A stretch of 64,000 bases of DNA from Defluviicoccus sp. bin129 (GTDB lineage Bacteria; Pseudomonadota; Alphaproteobacteria; MPNO01): NCBI GenBank assembly GCA_002239065.1, contig MPNO01000018.1, positions 1-64,000 on the forward strand. Direction: 5' to 3'. A model generated the notes under the pieces. That model was not told where the DNA came from and did not search any database. It saw only the letters and a list, made by a program, of their open reading frames with translations. Numbering within the stretch: position 1 is the first letter of the stretch; the number at the start of each line of letters is the position of its first letter. The position numbers and the translations under genes were made by a program. This document shows positions 17,149 through 25,596 of the stretch, in pieces.

Positions 17149-18132
17149 TTATCGCAGGCGCTCGGCGGCCGTGCCAAGCGCCGCGATCGCCTCGTCGACG
17201 ATGCGTTCGACCAGCGCGCCGGCGCCGGGCCGGTCGGCGATCAGGTCCAGCCCCTCGCCGGCGAAGGTGACCGCGACATCGGTGTCGCCGTCGCGCTGGG
17301 CGGCGAAGAAGCGCTCGCGCATCGCCTCGCCCTGGTCGCGCAGCGCCGCGTCGCGCCCGTGCCAGGCATCCGAGAAGGCGTTGCGGATCGCCCGTCCCGT
17401 ATAGGGCTCGGGCCAGACGATGCCGCGGGCGGTGTCGAAGACCTTGGTCCTCAGCGTGTCGTCGCCGCCCGAACGCTCGATCAGCGCCTTCTGGTTGGCA
17501 TGGCCGAGCGCTTCCTCCGTCGCCCAGAAACGGGTGCCGATCAGCGCCGCTTCGGCGCCCAGCGTCAGCGCGGCTGCGAGCCCGCGCCCGTCGGCGATGC
17601 CGCCGGCGGCGGCGACCGGGACCGGCGCCACCGCGTCGACCACCGCCGGGACCAGCGGCAGCGTCGCCCGGTCCGCGCCGTGGCCGCCGGCCTCGGTCCC
17701 CTGGGCGACGACGATCTGGGCGCCGCTCGCCGCCGCCTCGCTTGCGTCCTTCAGGGTCTGGACCTGGCAGATCAGCACCGCCCCCGCATCGCGGATCTTC
17801 GCGGCATGGGGCGCCACGTTCCCGAAGGACAGCATGACGGCGCGCGGGCCCATTTCGAGCGCCGCGTCGAGCGCGCCCGGCCGCCGGTCGAGCGCCCAGG
17901 TGATGAAGCCGATGCCGACGGGGACTTCCCCCGCCGCGTCGAACTCCCGCCGTATCCACGCGTCCGAGCCCCAGCCGAGCGCCGGGTCGGCATAGCCCGC
18001 GCCGATCAGACCGAGCCCGCCCGCCGCCGACACCGCGCCGGCCAGCGCCCCGCCGGCGACGCCGCCCATCGGCGCGAGCAGGATCGGGTGGTCTATGCCG
18101 AGCAGGCGGGTGACCGCCGTCGAGAGCGTCAT
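17149..18132 (-). CDS. Nitronate monooxygenase (2-nitropropane dioxygenase family)
   Basis: 327 residues, a flavin-binding TIM barrel. Typical motifs are IDHPILLAPMGGVAGG near residue 15, VVAQGTEAGGHG (with the catalytic-type His) near residue 145, PVAAAGGIADGRGLAAAL and GAEAALIGTRFWATEEA, which bind FMN. The family oxidises alkyl nitronates; many members have other flavin-dependent roles. It lies 4 bases after the EthD-like gene and 8 before the MFS gene, so the three are probably co-transcribed. Confidence 0.85.
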   Translation of the reverse strand: MTLSTAVTRLLGIDHPILLAPMGGVAGGALAGAVSAAGGLGLIGAGYADPALGWGSDAWIRREFDAAGEVPVGIGFITWALDRRPGALDAALEMGPRAVMLSFGNVAPHAAKIRDAGAVLICQVQTLKDASEAAASGAQIVVAQGTEAGGHGADRATLPLVPAVVDAVAPVPVAAAGGIADGRGLAAALTLGAEAALIGTRFWATEEALGHANQKALIERSGGDDTLRTKVFDTARGIVWPEPYTGRAIRNAFSDAWHGRDAALRDQGEAMRERFFAAQRDGDTDVAVTFAGEGLDLIADRPGAGALVERIVDEAIAALGTAAERLR

Positions 18133-18136
18133 GGGC

Positions 18137-18442
18137 TCAGATCGTCTGGATCAGCTCCACCACGTCGCGGCTGCGGGTCACCTTGCCGCTCCAGTGGCGG
18201 TCGAACTCGGCGATCATGCCCTTGAGGGCGTCGGATCCCATCACCCGGTTCACCGCCGCCAAGTCGGCGAATTCGTAGAACGCGACATGCACGTTCTCGT
18301 CGGTGTCGCTCCAGCCCCGGCTCGCCCCCGCCGCGTCGAAGGCGGCGACCGCGTCGGGCAGGTGCTCCTCCTGGTACCAGCGGTCGAACGCCTCTCTCGC
18401 GTCGGGGTCCACCTCGGCGCGCACGATGAAATATGCCGTCAT
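18137..18442 (-). CDS. Small EthD-like/dimeric alpha-beta barrel protein
   Basis: 101 residues: MTAYFIVRAEVDPDAREAF, then a WYQEEHLPDAVAAF segment, resembling ferredoxin-like dimeric alpha-beta barrel proteins such as EthD-like stress or degradation proteins. The WYxxEHLPD pattern is the strongest clue. I chose the ATG at 18442 because the barrel's first strand follows at once; the frame extends to 18475. It is the first gene of the minus-strand catabolic group. Function not established. Confidence 0.6.
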   Translation of the reverse strand: MTAYFIVRAEVDPDAREAFDRWYQEEHLPDAVAAFDAAGASRGWSDTDENVHVAFYEFADLAAVNRVMGSDALKGMIAEFDRHWSGKVTRSRDVVELIQTI

Positions 18443-18675
18443 TGACTGCCTCCGTCCGACGATGTGGCGCGACATTAGGGCTTGGCCGTCCGGGATGGAA
18501 CCGCGGCGGTGCGCCGACCCCCGATACGGCGCATAGCCTGTCCCGAGCGAAGCCGAGGGACGCCTGCTCGGGTTCGGGGCCTATCGAAGGGCGGCGGCTC
18601 GGCGGCAGCCGAAGCACAAAAACCCGGGCCCATATGCGATAGTTGGCGGCGAAGCCTTGGAGGCGGGTGCGGGCG
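18443..18675. other. Divergent intergenic region without a recognisable gene
   Basis: 233 bases between the EthD-like gene and livM. It contains CCTGTCCCGAGCGAAGCCGA (18538-18557), which resembles a short intergenic repeat common in alphaproteobacterial genomes. I see no clear promoter pair. GGAGGCGG at 18659-18666 serves the downstream permease. Confidence 0.35.
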
Positions 18676-19572
18676 GTGGACGACCATCTGATCGGGATTC
18701 TGTCCAATATCGGGATGATCTCGTTCATCGCGCTGTCGGCCTATCTGCTGCTGATCGTGGGTGAGATCTCGTTCGGGCAGCAGGCGTTCTTCGCCATCGG
18801 CGCCTATGCCGCGGGGATCGCGACCGCGATGTGGGGCTGGGATTTCTGGCCCGGGCTGGTGTGGGGCGCGGGCATCGCCGCGCTCGCGGCCGTGCTGGTG
18901 GGCATACCGACGCTGAGGATCCGCGGGCTCTATTTCTCGATCGCGACGCTGGCCTTCGCCGAGATGGTGCGCCTGGTCTTCGAGGTGTTCGAATACCGCG
19001 TCGAGATCGACGGCGAGATGGTCGGGCCCGACGGCTCGGACGGCTTCCGCGACATCCGCTACATCTTCGAGAACGACATCACCGCGTTCGAGTACATGGC
19101 GATGATCTACCTCCTGCTCGCCGCCGTGCTGGCCGGGTTCTTCCTGCTGGAACGCTCCCGCCTGGGCTCGATCTTCCGCATGATCGGCCAGGACCACATC
19201 CTCGCCGAGATGCAGGGGCTCAACGTCACCCTCTACAAGATCCTCGCGCTCTGTCTGGCCGGCTTCGTCGCCGGGATCGGCGGCGCGCTCTACGCCCACC
19301 TCACGACCTTCGTCGAGCCCAAGATCTTCAACGTCATGCTGGGCGTCCACAGCCTGGCCTACGGGCTGATCGGCGGGCTCGGCACGGCGTTCGGCCCGCT
19401 CATCGGGGTGGCCATCGATATCGGCTTTCTCGAAAGCGTGCAGTTCATCTCGGGCTACCGGATGATCGCCTTCGGCGGGCTGGTGGCGGTCCTGCTGATC
19501 GTCCGGCCGCGCGGCCTGCTGGACGAGGCGGCGGTCAACCGGATCAGGCTGCTGCTGCGCCGCCATGCTTGA
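18676..19572 (+). CDS. LivM-type ABC transporter permease (orphan LivMGF set)
   Basis: 298 residues from the GTG at 18676, preceded by GGAGGCGG with a slightly long spacing. A GTG at 18667 and a TTG at 18643 in the same frame are alternatives. LivM features are present: GEISFGQQAFFAIGAYAAG, IPTLRIRGLYFSIATLAF and the terminal VRPRGLLDEA. The gene overlaps the following livG by 8 bp. No LivH or binding protein lies next to it, so it must work with a LivH encoded elsewhere, possibly the one at 4198. Confidence 0.85.
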   Translation: MDDHLIGILSNIGMISFIALSAYLLLIVGEISFGQQAFFAIGAYAAGIATAMWGWDFWPGLVWGAGIAALAAVLVGIPTLRIRGLYFSIATLAFAEMVRLVFEVFEYRVEIDGEMVGPDGSDGFRDIRYIFENDITAFEYMAMIYLLLAAVLAGFFLLERSRLGSIFRMIGQDHILAEMQGLNVTLYKILALCLAGFVAGIGGALYAHLTTFVEPKIFNVMLGVHSLAYGLIGGLGTAFGPLIGVAIDIGFLESVQFISGYRMIAFGGLVAVLLIVRPRGLLDEAAVNRIRLLLRRHA

Positions 19573-20323
19573 GGTCGAGGGCCTGGTCCGGACGTTCGGC
19601 GCCGTCGAGGCCATCGCGGGGCTCGACCTCTCCGTCGCGCCCGGCGACTGTCTCGGGCTGATCGGTCCCAACGGGTCCGGCAAGACCACGCTGTTCAACG
19701 TGGTCACCGGGGTCTACCCGCCGACCGCCGGCCGCATCCGCCTCGACGGCGAGGACATCGGCGGGTCGAAGCCGGACCGGATCGTCAACCGGGGCATCGC
19801 GCGCACCTTCCAGAACCTCCGCGTCTTCGAACGCATGACCGTGTTCGAGAACGTGTGGGCGGCGCAGCACCGCCGGGGCGACGTGGCGCCGCGCGAATTG
19901 CTGTTCGCCCGCCCTTCGGCGGAGCGCGCACGGCGGGCGGAGATCGACGCGCTGCTGGAGCGCGCCGGGCTCGCGGACCGGCGCGATATCCTGGCCGGCG
20001 GCCTGCCGCTGCCCGACCAGCGGCGTCTCGAGCTCGTGCGCGCGCTCGCACGCGGCCCCCGGCTGCTGCTGCTCGACGAGCCCGCCGGCGGCATGACTCC
20101 GGCCGAGACCGAGGGCATGGCCGCCCTGATCCGCGAGGCGGCGATCCCCGGGCGCGGCTGCATCGTCATCGAGCACAAGATGGAGATGATCCGCGAGCTC
20201 TGCGACCGCGTCTGCGTGCTCGATTTCGGCCGCAAGATCGCCGAGGGTTCGCCCGATTCGGTGCTGCGGGACGACCGGGTGATCGAGGCCTATATCGGGC
20301 GGGAGGTCGGCGACGATGCTTGA
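19565..20323 (+). CDS. LivG-type ABC ATPase with an atypical signature motif
   Basis: 252 residues. Walker A is GPNGSGKTT, the RTFQNLRVFERM segment is LivG-like, Walker B is LLLLDEPAGGM and the H-loop IEHKMEM. The ABC signature is unusual: where LivG proteins have a form of LS-[YF]-G-xQ, this one reads LPLPDQRRLE, so the signature serine and glycine are replaced (proline at both). The other catalytic motifs are intact. It overlaps livM and livF by 8 bp each. The altered signature may change ATPase behaviour; this is not shown. Confidence 0.85.
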   Translation: MLEVEGLVRTFGAVEAIAGLDLSVAPGDCLGLIGPNGSGKTTLFNVVTGVYPPTAGRIRLDGEDIGGSKPDRIVNRGIARTFQNLRVFERMTVFENVWAAQHRRGDVAPRELLFARPSAERARRAEIDALLERAGLADRRDILAGGLPLPDQRRLELVRALARGPRLLLLDEPAGGMTPAETEGMAALIREAAIPGRGCIVIEHKMEMIRELCDRVCVLDFGRKIAEGSPDSVLRDDRVIEAYIGREVGDDA

Positions 20324-21038
20324 GCTGCGCGACCTCCGGGTGGATTACGGCCGGATCCGGGCGCTCCAGGGGGTGTCGCTGGAGGTGCGCGAGGGCGAGA
20401 TCGTGGCGCTGATCGGCGCCAACGGGGCGGGCAAGAGCTCGACGATGAACGCGGTCTCGGGCATCGTCCGGCCGTCCGGCGGCGCGATCCGTTTCGAGGG
20501 CGAGAGCCTCGCCGGTCTGAGCGCCCACGCGGTCGTGCGGCGCGGCATCGTCCAGGTGCCGGAGGGGCGGCTGATCTTCGCCGGGCTGACGATCGAGGAG
20601 AATTTGCGGCTCGCCGCCGCGGCTTGCCATGACCGGCGCAACGAGGCCGCGGCGCTCGACCGCGTGCTGGCGCTGTTCCCCATGCTCGCGGACCGGTTGA
20701 AGGACCGGGGGTCGGGGTTGAGCGGCGGGCAGGCGCAGATGCTGGCGCTGGCGCGCGGGCTGGTCGCAGCGCCGCGGCTGCTGCTGCTCGACGAGCCCTC
20801 GCTCGGCCTCGCCCCGGTCGCCGCCATCGAGGTGTTCGACCTCATCTCGAAGCTGCGCGGGGGCGGCGTCACGGTCCTGCTCGTCGAGCAGAACGTGCGC
20901 CGGGCGCTCGCCATCGCCGATCGCGGCTATGTCCTCGAAAGCGGCCGGATTACACTTGAGGGCGAGGCGAAGGAATTGCTCGGCCACGAACGTCTGGTGC
21001 GGTCCTATCTCGGTATCCACAAGAGGGAGGTCGCGTGA
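20316..21038 (+). CDS. LivF-type ABC ATPase
   Basis: 240 residues with all motifs intact: GANGAGKSS (Walker A), VQVPEGRLIFAGLTIEENL (LivF region), LSGGQAQMLALARGL (signature), LLLLDEPSLGLAP (Walker B), LLVEQNVRRAL (H-loop). It is coupled to the LivG-like gene by an 8-bp overlap and to the next gene by a one-base TGATG overlap. Confidence 0.9.
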   Translation: MLELRDLRVDYGRIRALQGVSLEVREGEIVALIGANGAGKSSTMNAVSGIVRPSGGAIRFEGESLAGLSAHAVVRRGIVQVPEGRLIFAGLTIEENLRLAAAACHDRRNEAAALDRVLALFPMLADRLKDRGSGLSGGQAQMLALARGLVAAPRLLLLDEPSLGLAPVAAIEVFDLISKLRGGGVTVLLVEQNVRRALAIADRGYVLESGRITLEGEAKELLGHERLVRSYLGIHKREVA

Positions 21039-21457
21039 TGGTGCGGACGGCATTGGCGAGCCTCGCCGCGGCGTCGGCGGCGCTCTGGACCGGCGGCGCG
21101 GCAGCCGCCGACCGGGCCAAGGCGACGGTCGCCTGCGCGCCCACCGCCGAGAGGCTGGTCTATGACTGCAGGATCGTGCTGACGGGGCGCAAGAGCGGCG
21201 CGCCGCTCGAAGGCGCGAAGCTGGTGGTCGGCGCCGACATGCCGTCGATGCCGCTCGCCCACAATGTCAGGCCGGTGACCGCGACGCCCGGCGGGACGCC
21301 CGGCCTGTACGAGGCGCGGATCGAGCTCGAGATGCACGGCGAATGGGCGCTCAGGCTCGACGTCTCCGGGCCGCTGCGCGACCGCCTGTTCCACAAGATG
21401 CATTTCGGCGGAGCCAAGGGTGCCGGGACGGATCACCAGCACCACATGAAGAAATAG
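21038..21457 (+). CDS. Periplasmic FixH/YtkA-like protein
   Basis: 139 residues. A signal peptide (ending ...GGAAAADRA) precedes an immunoglobulin-like domain with GAPLEGAKLVVGADMPSMPLAHNV and a strand ending GEWALRLDVSG, the pattern of FixH/YtkA domain proteins. The Met/His-containing MPSMPLAH segment and the His-rich end DHQHHMKK suggest metal (perhaps copper) binding, which is an inference. The ATG at 21038 shares its A with the livF stop and has GAGGGAGG seven bases upstream. It may be an accessory factor of the transporter or simply co-transcribed. Confidence 0.6.
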   Translation: MVRTALASLAAASAALWTGGAAAADRAKATVACAPTAERLVYDCRIVLTGRKSGAPLEGAKLVVGADMPSMPLAHNVRPVTATPGGTPGLYEARIELEMHGEWALRLDVSGPLRDRLFHKMHFGGAKGAGTDHQHHMKK

Positions 21458-21513
21458 ATGCGGCGCCGTTGCGCTGGAAGAGATTGGGACCAACATCATT
21501 GCGAGGGGTGACC

Positions 21514-21999
21514 ATGTGGCGATCGGTTGCGATATTCCTGGTCGGCGGCGTTCTCGGAACGGGGTTCGGCGTGGCGGTGGGTTTTTTCGCGTTTCCATAC
21601 GTGTTCCCGCCGGCGCCGGCGATGGATACCCTGGCGCCCGGGGAGCAGACCGCCGTGGTCGCGAGCGGGACGTTCATCCACGCCGATCCCAACGACCCGA
21701 TCCATTACGGCAAGGGCCGGGTCACGGTGCGCGAGAAGGTGGTTTTCCTCGAGGACGATTTCGAGGTCGGGCCCGGCCCGGCGTTCCACGTCTATCTCGT
21801 GCCGCGCGAAAAGATCCGCGACTCCGCGTCGGTCAAGGACACCATGTTCATCGACCTCGGCAAGCTGCGCGCCTTCGAGGGCAGCCAGAAGTACCCCATC
21901 CCCGCAGGCGTCGATCTCGCCAAGTACCCCAGCGTGGTGATCTGGTGCGCCCAGTTCGGCGTCCTGATCTCGCCCGCCGACCTCGCCTTCGGCGCCTGA
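21514..21999 (+). CDS. DM13 domain protein, membrane-anchored
   Basis: 161 residues. One N-terminal transmembrane helix (VAIFLVGGVLGTGFGVAVGF) is followed by a DM13 domain: ASGTFIHADPNDPIHYGKG, a beta-rich core with FHVYLVPRE, and VVIWCAQFGVLISPADL containing the conserved cysteine. DM13 domains are proposed to have a redox or electron-transfer role through this cysteine. The ATG at 21514 follows GAGGGGTGACC. It is the last gene of the LivMGF group and converges on the CoA ligase gene. Confidence 0.75.
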   Translation: MWRSVAIFLVGGVLGTGFGVAVGFFAFPYVFPPAPAMDTLAPGEQTAVVASGTFIHADPNDPIHYGKGRVTVREKVVFLEDDFEVGPGPAFHVYLVPREKIRDSASVKDTMFIDLGKLRAFEGSQKYPIPAGVDLAKYPSVVIWCAQFGVLISPADLAFGA

Positions 22000-22036
22000 G
22001 CAAGTCGAACGCGCCGCAGCGCGGGACGCGGCCCGG

Positions 22037-23269
22037 TCAGCCGTAGTCGCGCCGGTCGTCTATGACCTTGCCGTCATTGGCGAGCGCGCCGGGCTCGACG
22101 AGCTCGACTTCGGTGCGGAGCCTGCATTCGGCGCGGAAGGATTCGGCCACCGCGTTCGCCAGGTCCTCCGAACCGCCGCTCGCCTCGCAGCGCAGCAGCG
22201 GGGCGTCGATGCCGTCCTTCTCGCCGACCACGAGGCGCATGCGGCCGATCCCCGGGTGGGCCCGGAGGACCCGGTCGATCTGGGCCGGATCGACGAACAT
22301 GCCGCGGATCTTGGTTCTCTGGTCGGCCCGGCCGAGCCATCCCCGGATGCGCGGCGCGGTGCGCCCGCAGGGGCTCTGACCCGGCAGGATCGCCGACAGG
22401 TCGCCGGTGGCGAAGCGCAGCAGCGGGTAGTCCTCGTCGAGCAAGGTGACCAGCACCTCGCCGACCTCGCCGTCGGGCACCGGGGCGCCGGTCCCGGGGC
22501 GGACGATCTCCACGATCACGTCCTCGTCCAGGATCATGCCCTCGCGCGCCTCGGATTCGTAGGCGATCAGCCCCACATCCGCGGTGCCGTAGGATTGCAG
22601 GACCGCGATGCCCCGGTCGTCGTATTCCTTGCGGAGCGGCGGCAGCAGCGCCCCGCCGCCCACCGCGCCGCGCCGGACCGAGGAGACGTCCGCTCCGGTC
22701 TCGTCGGCCTTTTCCAGGATGATTTTCAGGAAATCCGGCGTCCCTGCGAAGCCCACGGGCCGGAAATGCCCGATCGCCTGGATCTGGCTGTCGGTCTGGC
22801 CGGTGCCGCCCGGGATGACCGGGCAGCCGACGGCCTGCGCGGCGCCGTCGAACATCATGCCGGCGGGGGTGAAATGATAGGAAAAGCAGTTGAGCACGAT
22901 GTCGCCGGCGCGGAACCCGGCGGCATGGAGCGCCCTTCCCATGCGCCAGTAATCCGGGCGCCGCCCCTGCGGGTCGGCGATCGGTCCGGGCGAGAGGAAG
23001 AGGCGCGTCATGCTCTCGGTCGGCAGGTGGTTGAGCCCGCCGAACGGCGGCAGCTCGGTCTGGCGTTCGACGAGGTCGCCCTTTCGGATCACCGGCAGCC
23101 GGGCCAGCGCTTCCCGGCTCGCGATGTCGCCGGGCTCCATTCCCGCGAGTCGCCCGGCCTGGCCGGGGGTTTCGCAGGCGCGCGCGACCTGTCCCGGCAG
23201 CGCCGCCAGCAGCGCGGCCTCGCGCTCTTCCGGCGGGCGCGTCTCGCGGTCGTCGAAATGGGCGCTCAT
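22037..23269 (-). CDS. Phenylacetate-CoA ligase-like AMP-forming enzyme
   Basis: 410 residues, close to PaaK length. It shows VLQSYGTADVGLIAYE, RFATGDLSAIL and GRADQRTKIRGMFVDPAQI, which correspond to the PaaK-type motifs (YG..E/D adenylation region, TGD, and GR.D hinge). Family members activate aryl-acetates or similar acids to CoA thioesters. It is the last gene of a minus-strand operon that also encodes a Liv importer and a larger acyl-CoA synthetase, so uptake and CoA activation of one acid are probably coupled. The exact acid is unknown. Confidence 0.8.
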   Translation of the reverse strand: MSAHFDDRETRPPEEREAALLAALPGQVARACETPGQAGRLAGMEPGDIASREALARLPVIRKGDLVERQTELPPFGGLNHLPTESMTRLFLSPGPIADPQGRRPDYWRMGRALHAAGFRAGDIVLNCFSYHFTPAGMMFDGAAQAVGCPVIPGGTGQTDSQIQAIGHFRPVGFAGTPDFLKIILEKADETGADVSSVRRGAVGGGALLPPLRKEYDDRGIAVLQSYGTADVGLIAYESEAREGMILDEDVIVEIVRPGTGAPVPDGEVGEVLVTLLDEDYPLLRFATGDLSAILPGQSPCGRTAPRIRGWLGRADQRTKIRGMFVDPAQIDRVLRAHPGIGRMRLVVGEKDGIDAPLLRCEASGGSEDLANAVAESFRAECRLRTEVELVEPGALANDGKVIDDRRDYG

Positions 23270-23288
23270 CCGATTTTCGCCGTCCCGT

Positions 23289-24101
23289 TCAGGCGAGCCA
23301 TCGCTTGCGGCGGCGATAGGATTTCGAGTCGCGGTAGCTCTTGCGGCCGGAGGACGACAGGCCGAGATAGAACTCCTTCACGTCCTCGTTCTCGCGCAGC
23401 ACCGAAGCCTCGCCGTCGAGCACCACCCGGCCGTTCTCCAGGATGTAGCCGTGGCGGGCATAGCGCAGCGCCATGTTGGTGTTCTGCTCGGCCAGCAGGA
23501 TCGTCACGCCTTCCTCTTCGTTGAGCCGCGAGACGATGCCGAAGATCTCCTCGACGAGCTGGGGGGCGAGCCCCATCGACGGCTCGTCGAGCAGGATCAT
23601 CTTGGGCCGGGTCATCAGCGCGCGGCCGATCGCGGTCATCTGCTGCTCGCCGCCGGAGGTGTAGCCGGACTGCGCCTTGCGGCGCTCCTTGAGCCTGGGG
23701 AAGTAACGGTAGACCAGGTCGAGGTCGTCGGCGAAATTCTTCTTGTCGCCCCGGATATAGGCGCCGGTGAGCAGGTTTTCCTCGACCGTCAGGTGTTCGA
23801 AGCAGTGGCGGCCTTCCATCACCTGGACCACGCCCCGCGCGACCAGATCGTGCGCCGTCAGCTTCTCGATGCGTTCGTTTCGATACTCGATGGTCCCCTT
23901 GGTGACGTCCCCCCGCTCCGCCCGGAGCAGGTTGGAGATCGCCTTCAGGGTGGTCGTCTTGCCGGCGCCGTTGGCCCCGAGGAGGGCGACGATGCCCCCC
24001 TCGGGAACGTGGAAGGAAACCCCCTTGAGGACCAGGATCACCCGGTCGTAGATCACCTCGATGTTGCTGACATCGAGCAGGGCGTTCCCGGTCTCCGCCA
24101 T
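23289..24101 (-). CDS. Liv-type ABC ATPase LivF of the acid-uptake operon
   Basis: 270 residues, about 30 longer than standard LivF because of a basic, Ser/Arg/Lys-rich C-terminus (SSSGRKSYRDSKSYRRRK). Walker A is GANGAGKTT, the signature TSGGEQQMTAIGRAL, Walker B LLDEPSMGLAP, the H-loop LAEQN. It follows the binding-protein gene on the minus strand. The positively charged tail is outside the catalytic core; I do not know its role. Confidence 0.9.
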   Translation of the reverse strand: MAETGNALLDVSNIEVIYDRVILVLKGVSFHVPEGGIVALLGANGAGKTTTLKAISNLLRAERGDVTKGTIEYRNERIEKLTAHDLVARGVVQVMEGRHCFEHLTVEENLLTGAYIRGDKKNFADDLDLVYRYFPRLKERRKAQSGYTSGGEQQMTAIGRALMTRPKMILLDEPSMGLAPQLVEEIFGIVSRLNEEEGVTILLAEQNTNMALRYARHGYILENGRVVLDGEASVLRENEDVKEFYLGLSSSGRKSYRDSKSYRRRKRWLA

Positions 24102-24132
24102 GCCAACGGTTCCGGTCGTACTCGCTAAGGCC

Positions 24133-25458
24133 TCACCCTTCCTTCGAGCAGTCGCGCGGGGTGATGTTGTTCTCCTTCGCGTACTTGGCGGCTTCCTTCT
24201 CGACCTGCTCGCGGACGATGTCGTACATCGGCTTGTACCACTTCGAGATCAGCTTCCACTGCTTGCCGTCCCATTGCTGGAAGATGACCGGCCCGCCGCC
24301 CTCGTGGTCCTCGCAGGTGATGCGGTGCGCCTGCATGAAGTCCTTGAAGCCGAGCTTGGTCAGCTTGTCCTGGGTCAGGTTGAGGTTCTCCATGCCCCAG
24401 CGGACCTGCTCGCCGGTCATCGGCTTGTTGCCGAACTTGCCCATCGCGGTGCGGATCGCCTCGGTGTCGTAGACCATGTTGGTCAGGCCGCGGTTGTAGA
24501 GCACCTCGCCCCAGTTGTTCTTCTTCGCCGCCGCGACATCGCCCTTGTAGAGCGTCTTGAGGATCTGCTGGTGGATGTCGTAGCCGGGGCCGACGCCGTG
24601 GAAGTTGGCCGCCTTGTACCCCTTGGCGGCTTCGCCCGCCGGGCGGACGTCGCTCTCGGAGCCGGACCACCAGACGCCGATGAACTTGTCCATCGGGAAC
24701 CTGATAGCGGCGGCCTCCCTGATCGCGACCTGGTTCATCACCCCCCAGCCCCACATGAAGATGTAGTCGGGCTTCTGGCGGCGGATCTGCAGCCAGGTCG
24801 ATTTCTGCTCCTGGCCCGGGTGGTCGACGGCCAGCAGCTTGAGGTCGTAGCCGTGCTTCTCGGACAGGATCTTCAGCGTCGGGATCGGCTCCTTGCCGTA
24901 GGCCGAGTTGTGGTAGACCAGCGTGATCTTCTTGCCCTTGAGCTTGTCGAGGCCGCCCTCCTGCTCGCCGACATATTTGATGAACGCCGTCGCCTGGCTC
25001 CAGTAGCTGGTCGGCGCGGTGAAGGCCCATTTGAAGACCCGCCCGTCGCCCGCCGCCGTCCGGCCGTAACCCATCGAATGGATCGGCACCTTGTCGACGA
25101 ACGCCTTCGGGATCAGCTGATAGGTGATGCCGGTGCTGAAGGGGTTGACGATGGCGGCGCCGGTCGGCCCCTTCTTCTTCATCTTCTCGTAGCACTCGAC
25201 GCCGAGCTTCGTGTTGTACTTGGTCTCGCATTCCTCGAACACGATCTTGACGCCGTTGATGCCGCCGTCCCGTGCGTTGAGGAGCTTGAGATAGTCGACC
25301 ATGCCGTTCGCCGCCGGAATTCCGTTCGGCGCGTACGGCCCCGTGCGGTAGACCAGGAGCGGGATGAACATCTCCCCCGCCGCCATGGCGGTCACCGGGA
25401 CCGCGGGCAGGCCGACGGCCGCCGCGGTCAGCAACAGGCCCAACTTCTTGACACTCAT
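24133..25458 (-). CDS. ABC transporter substrate-binding protein of the acid-uptake operon
   Basis: 441 residues, larger than LivK/LivJ, as is usual in importers next to CoA ligases. The signal peptide is MSVKKLGLLLTAAAVGLP... with cleavage near AMAAG. The mature part contains LVYRTGPYAPNGIPAANG and NARDGGINGVKIVFEECET (the type I binding-protein start), and later YDIHQQILKTLYK. Probably binds an aromatic or other carboxylic acid; inferred from neighbours. Confidence 0.87.
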   Translation of the reverse strand: MSVKKLGLLLTAAAVGLPAVPVTAMAAGEMFIPLLVYRTGPYAPNGIPAANGMVDYLKLLNARDGGINGVKIVFEECETKYNTKLGVECYEKMKKKGPTGAAIVNPFSTGITYQLIPKAFVDKVPIHSMGYGRTAAGDGRVFKWAFTAPTSYWSQATAFIKYVGEQEGGLDKLKGKKITLVYHNSAYGKEPIPTLKILSEKHGYDLKLLAVDHPGQEQKSTWLQIRRQKPDYIFMWGWGVMNQVAIREAAAIRFPMDKFIGVWWSGSESDVRPAGEAAKGYKAANFHGVGPGYDIHQQILKTLYKGDVAAAKKNNWGEVLYNRGLTNMVYDTEAIRTAMGKFGNKPMTGEQVRWGMENLNLTQDKLTKLGFKDFMQAHRITCEDHEGGGPVIFQQWDGKQWKLISKWYKPMYDIVREQVEKEAAKYAKENNITPRDCSKEG

Positions 25459-25596
25459 GACACCCTCCCTTGAGGTGATTTACGATTGCGTCCGCCGGAG
25501 CATTCCCGGCCAAGCCATGCCCGTTTTCGCGATTCCGCCGGCCCGGAACGCCGCGGAAACGCTATCACGCGCCCGAATCCAGCGTCAACCGCGCCC

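Noticed and set aside
18536-18590. A possible REP-like intergenic repeat
   Set aside because: The motif resembles known short repeats, but only one copy is present in the window and it does not form a good hairpin, so I did not list it as a repeat feature.
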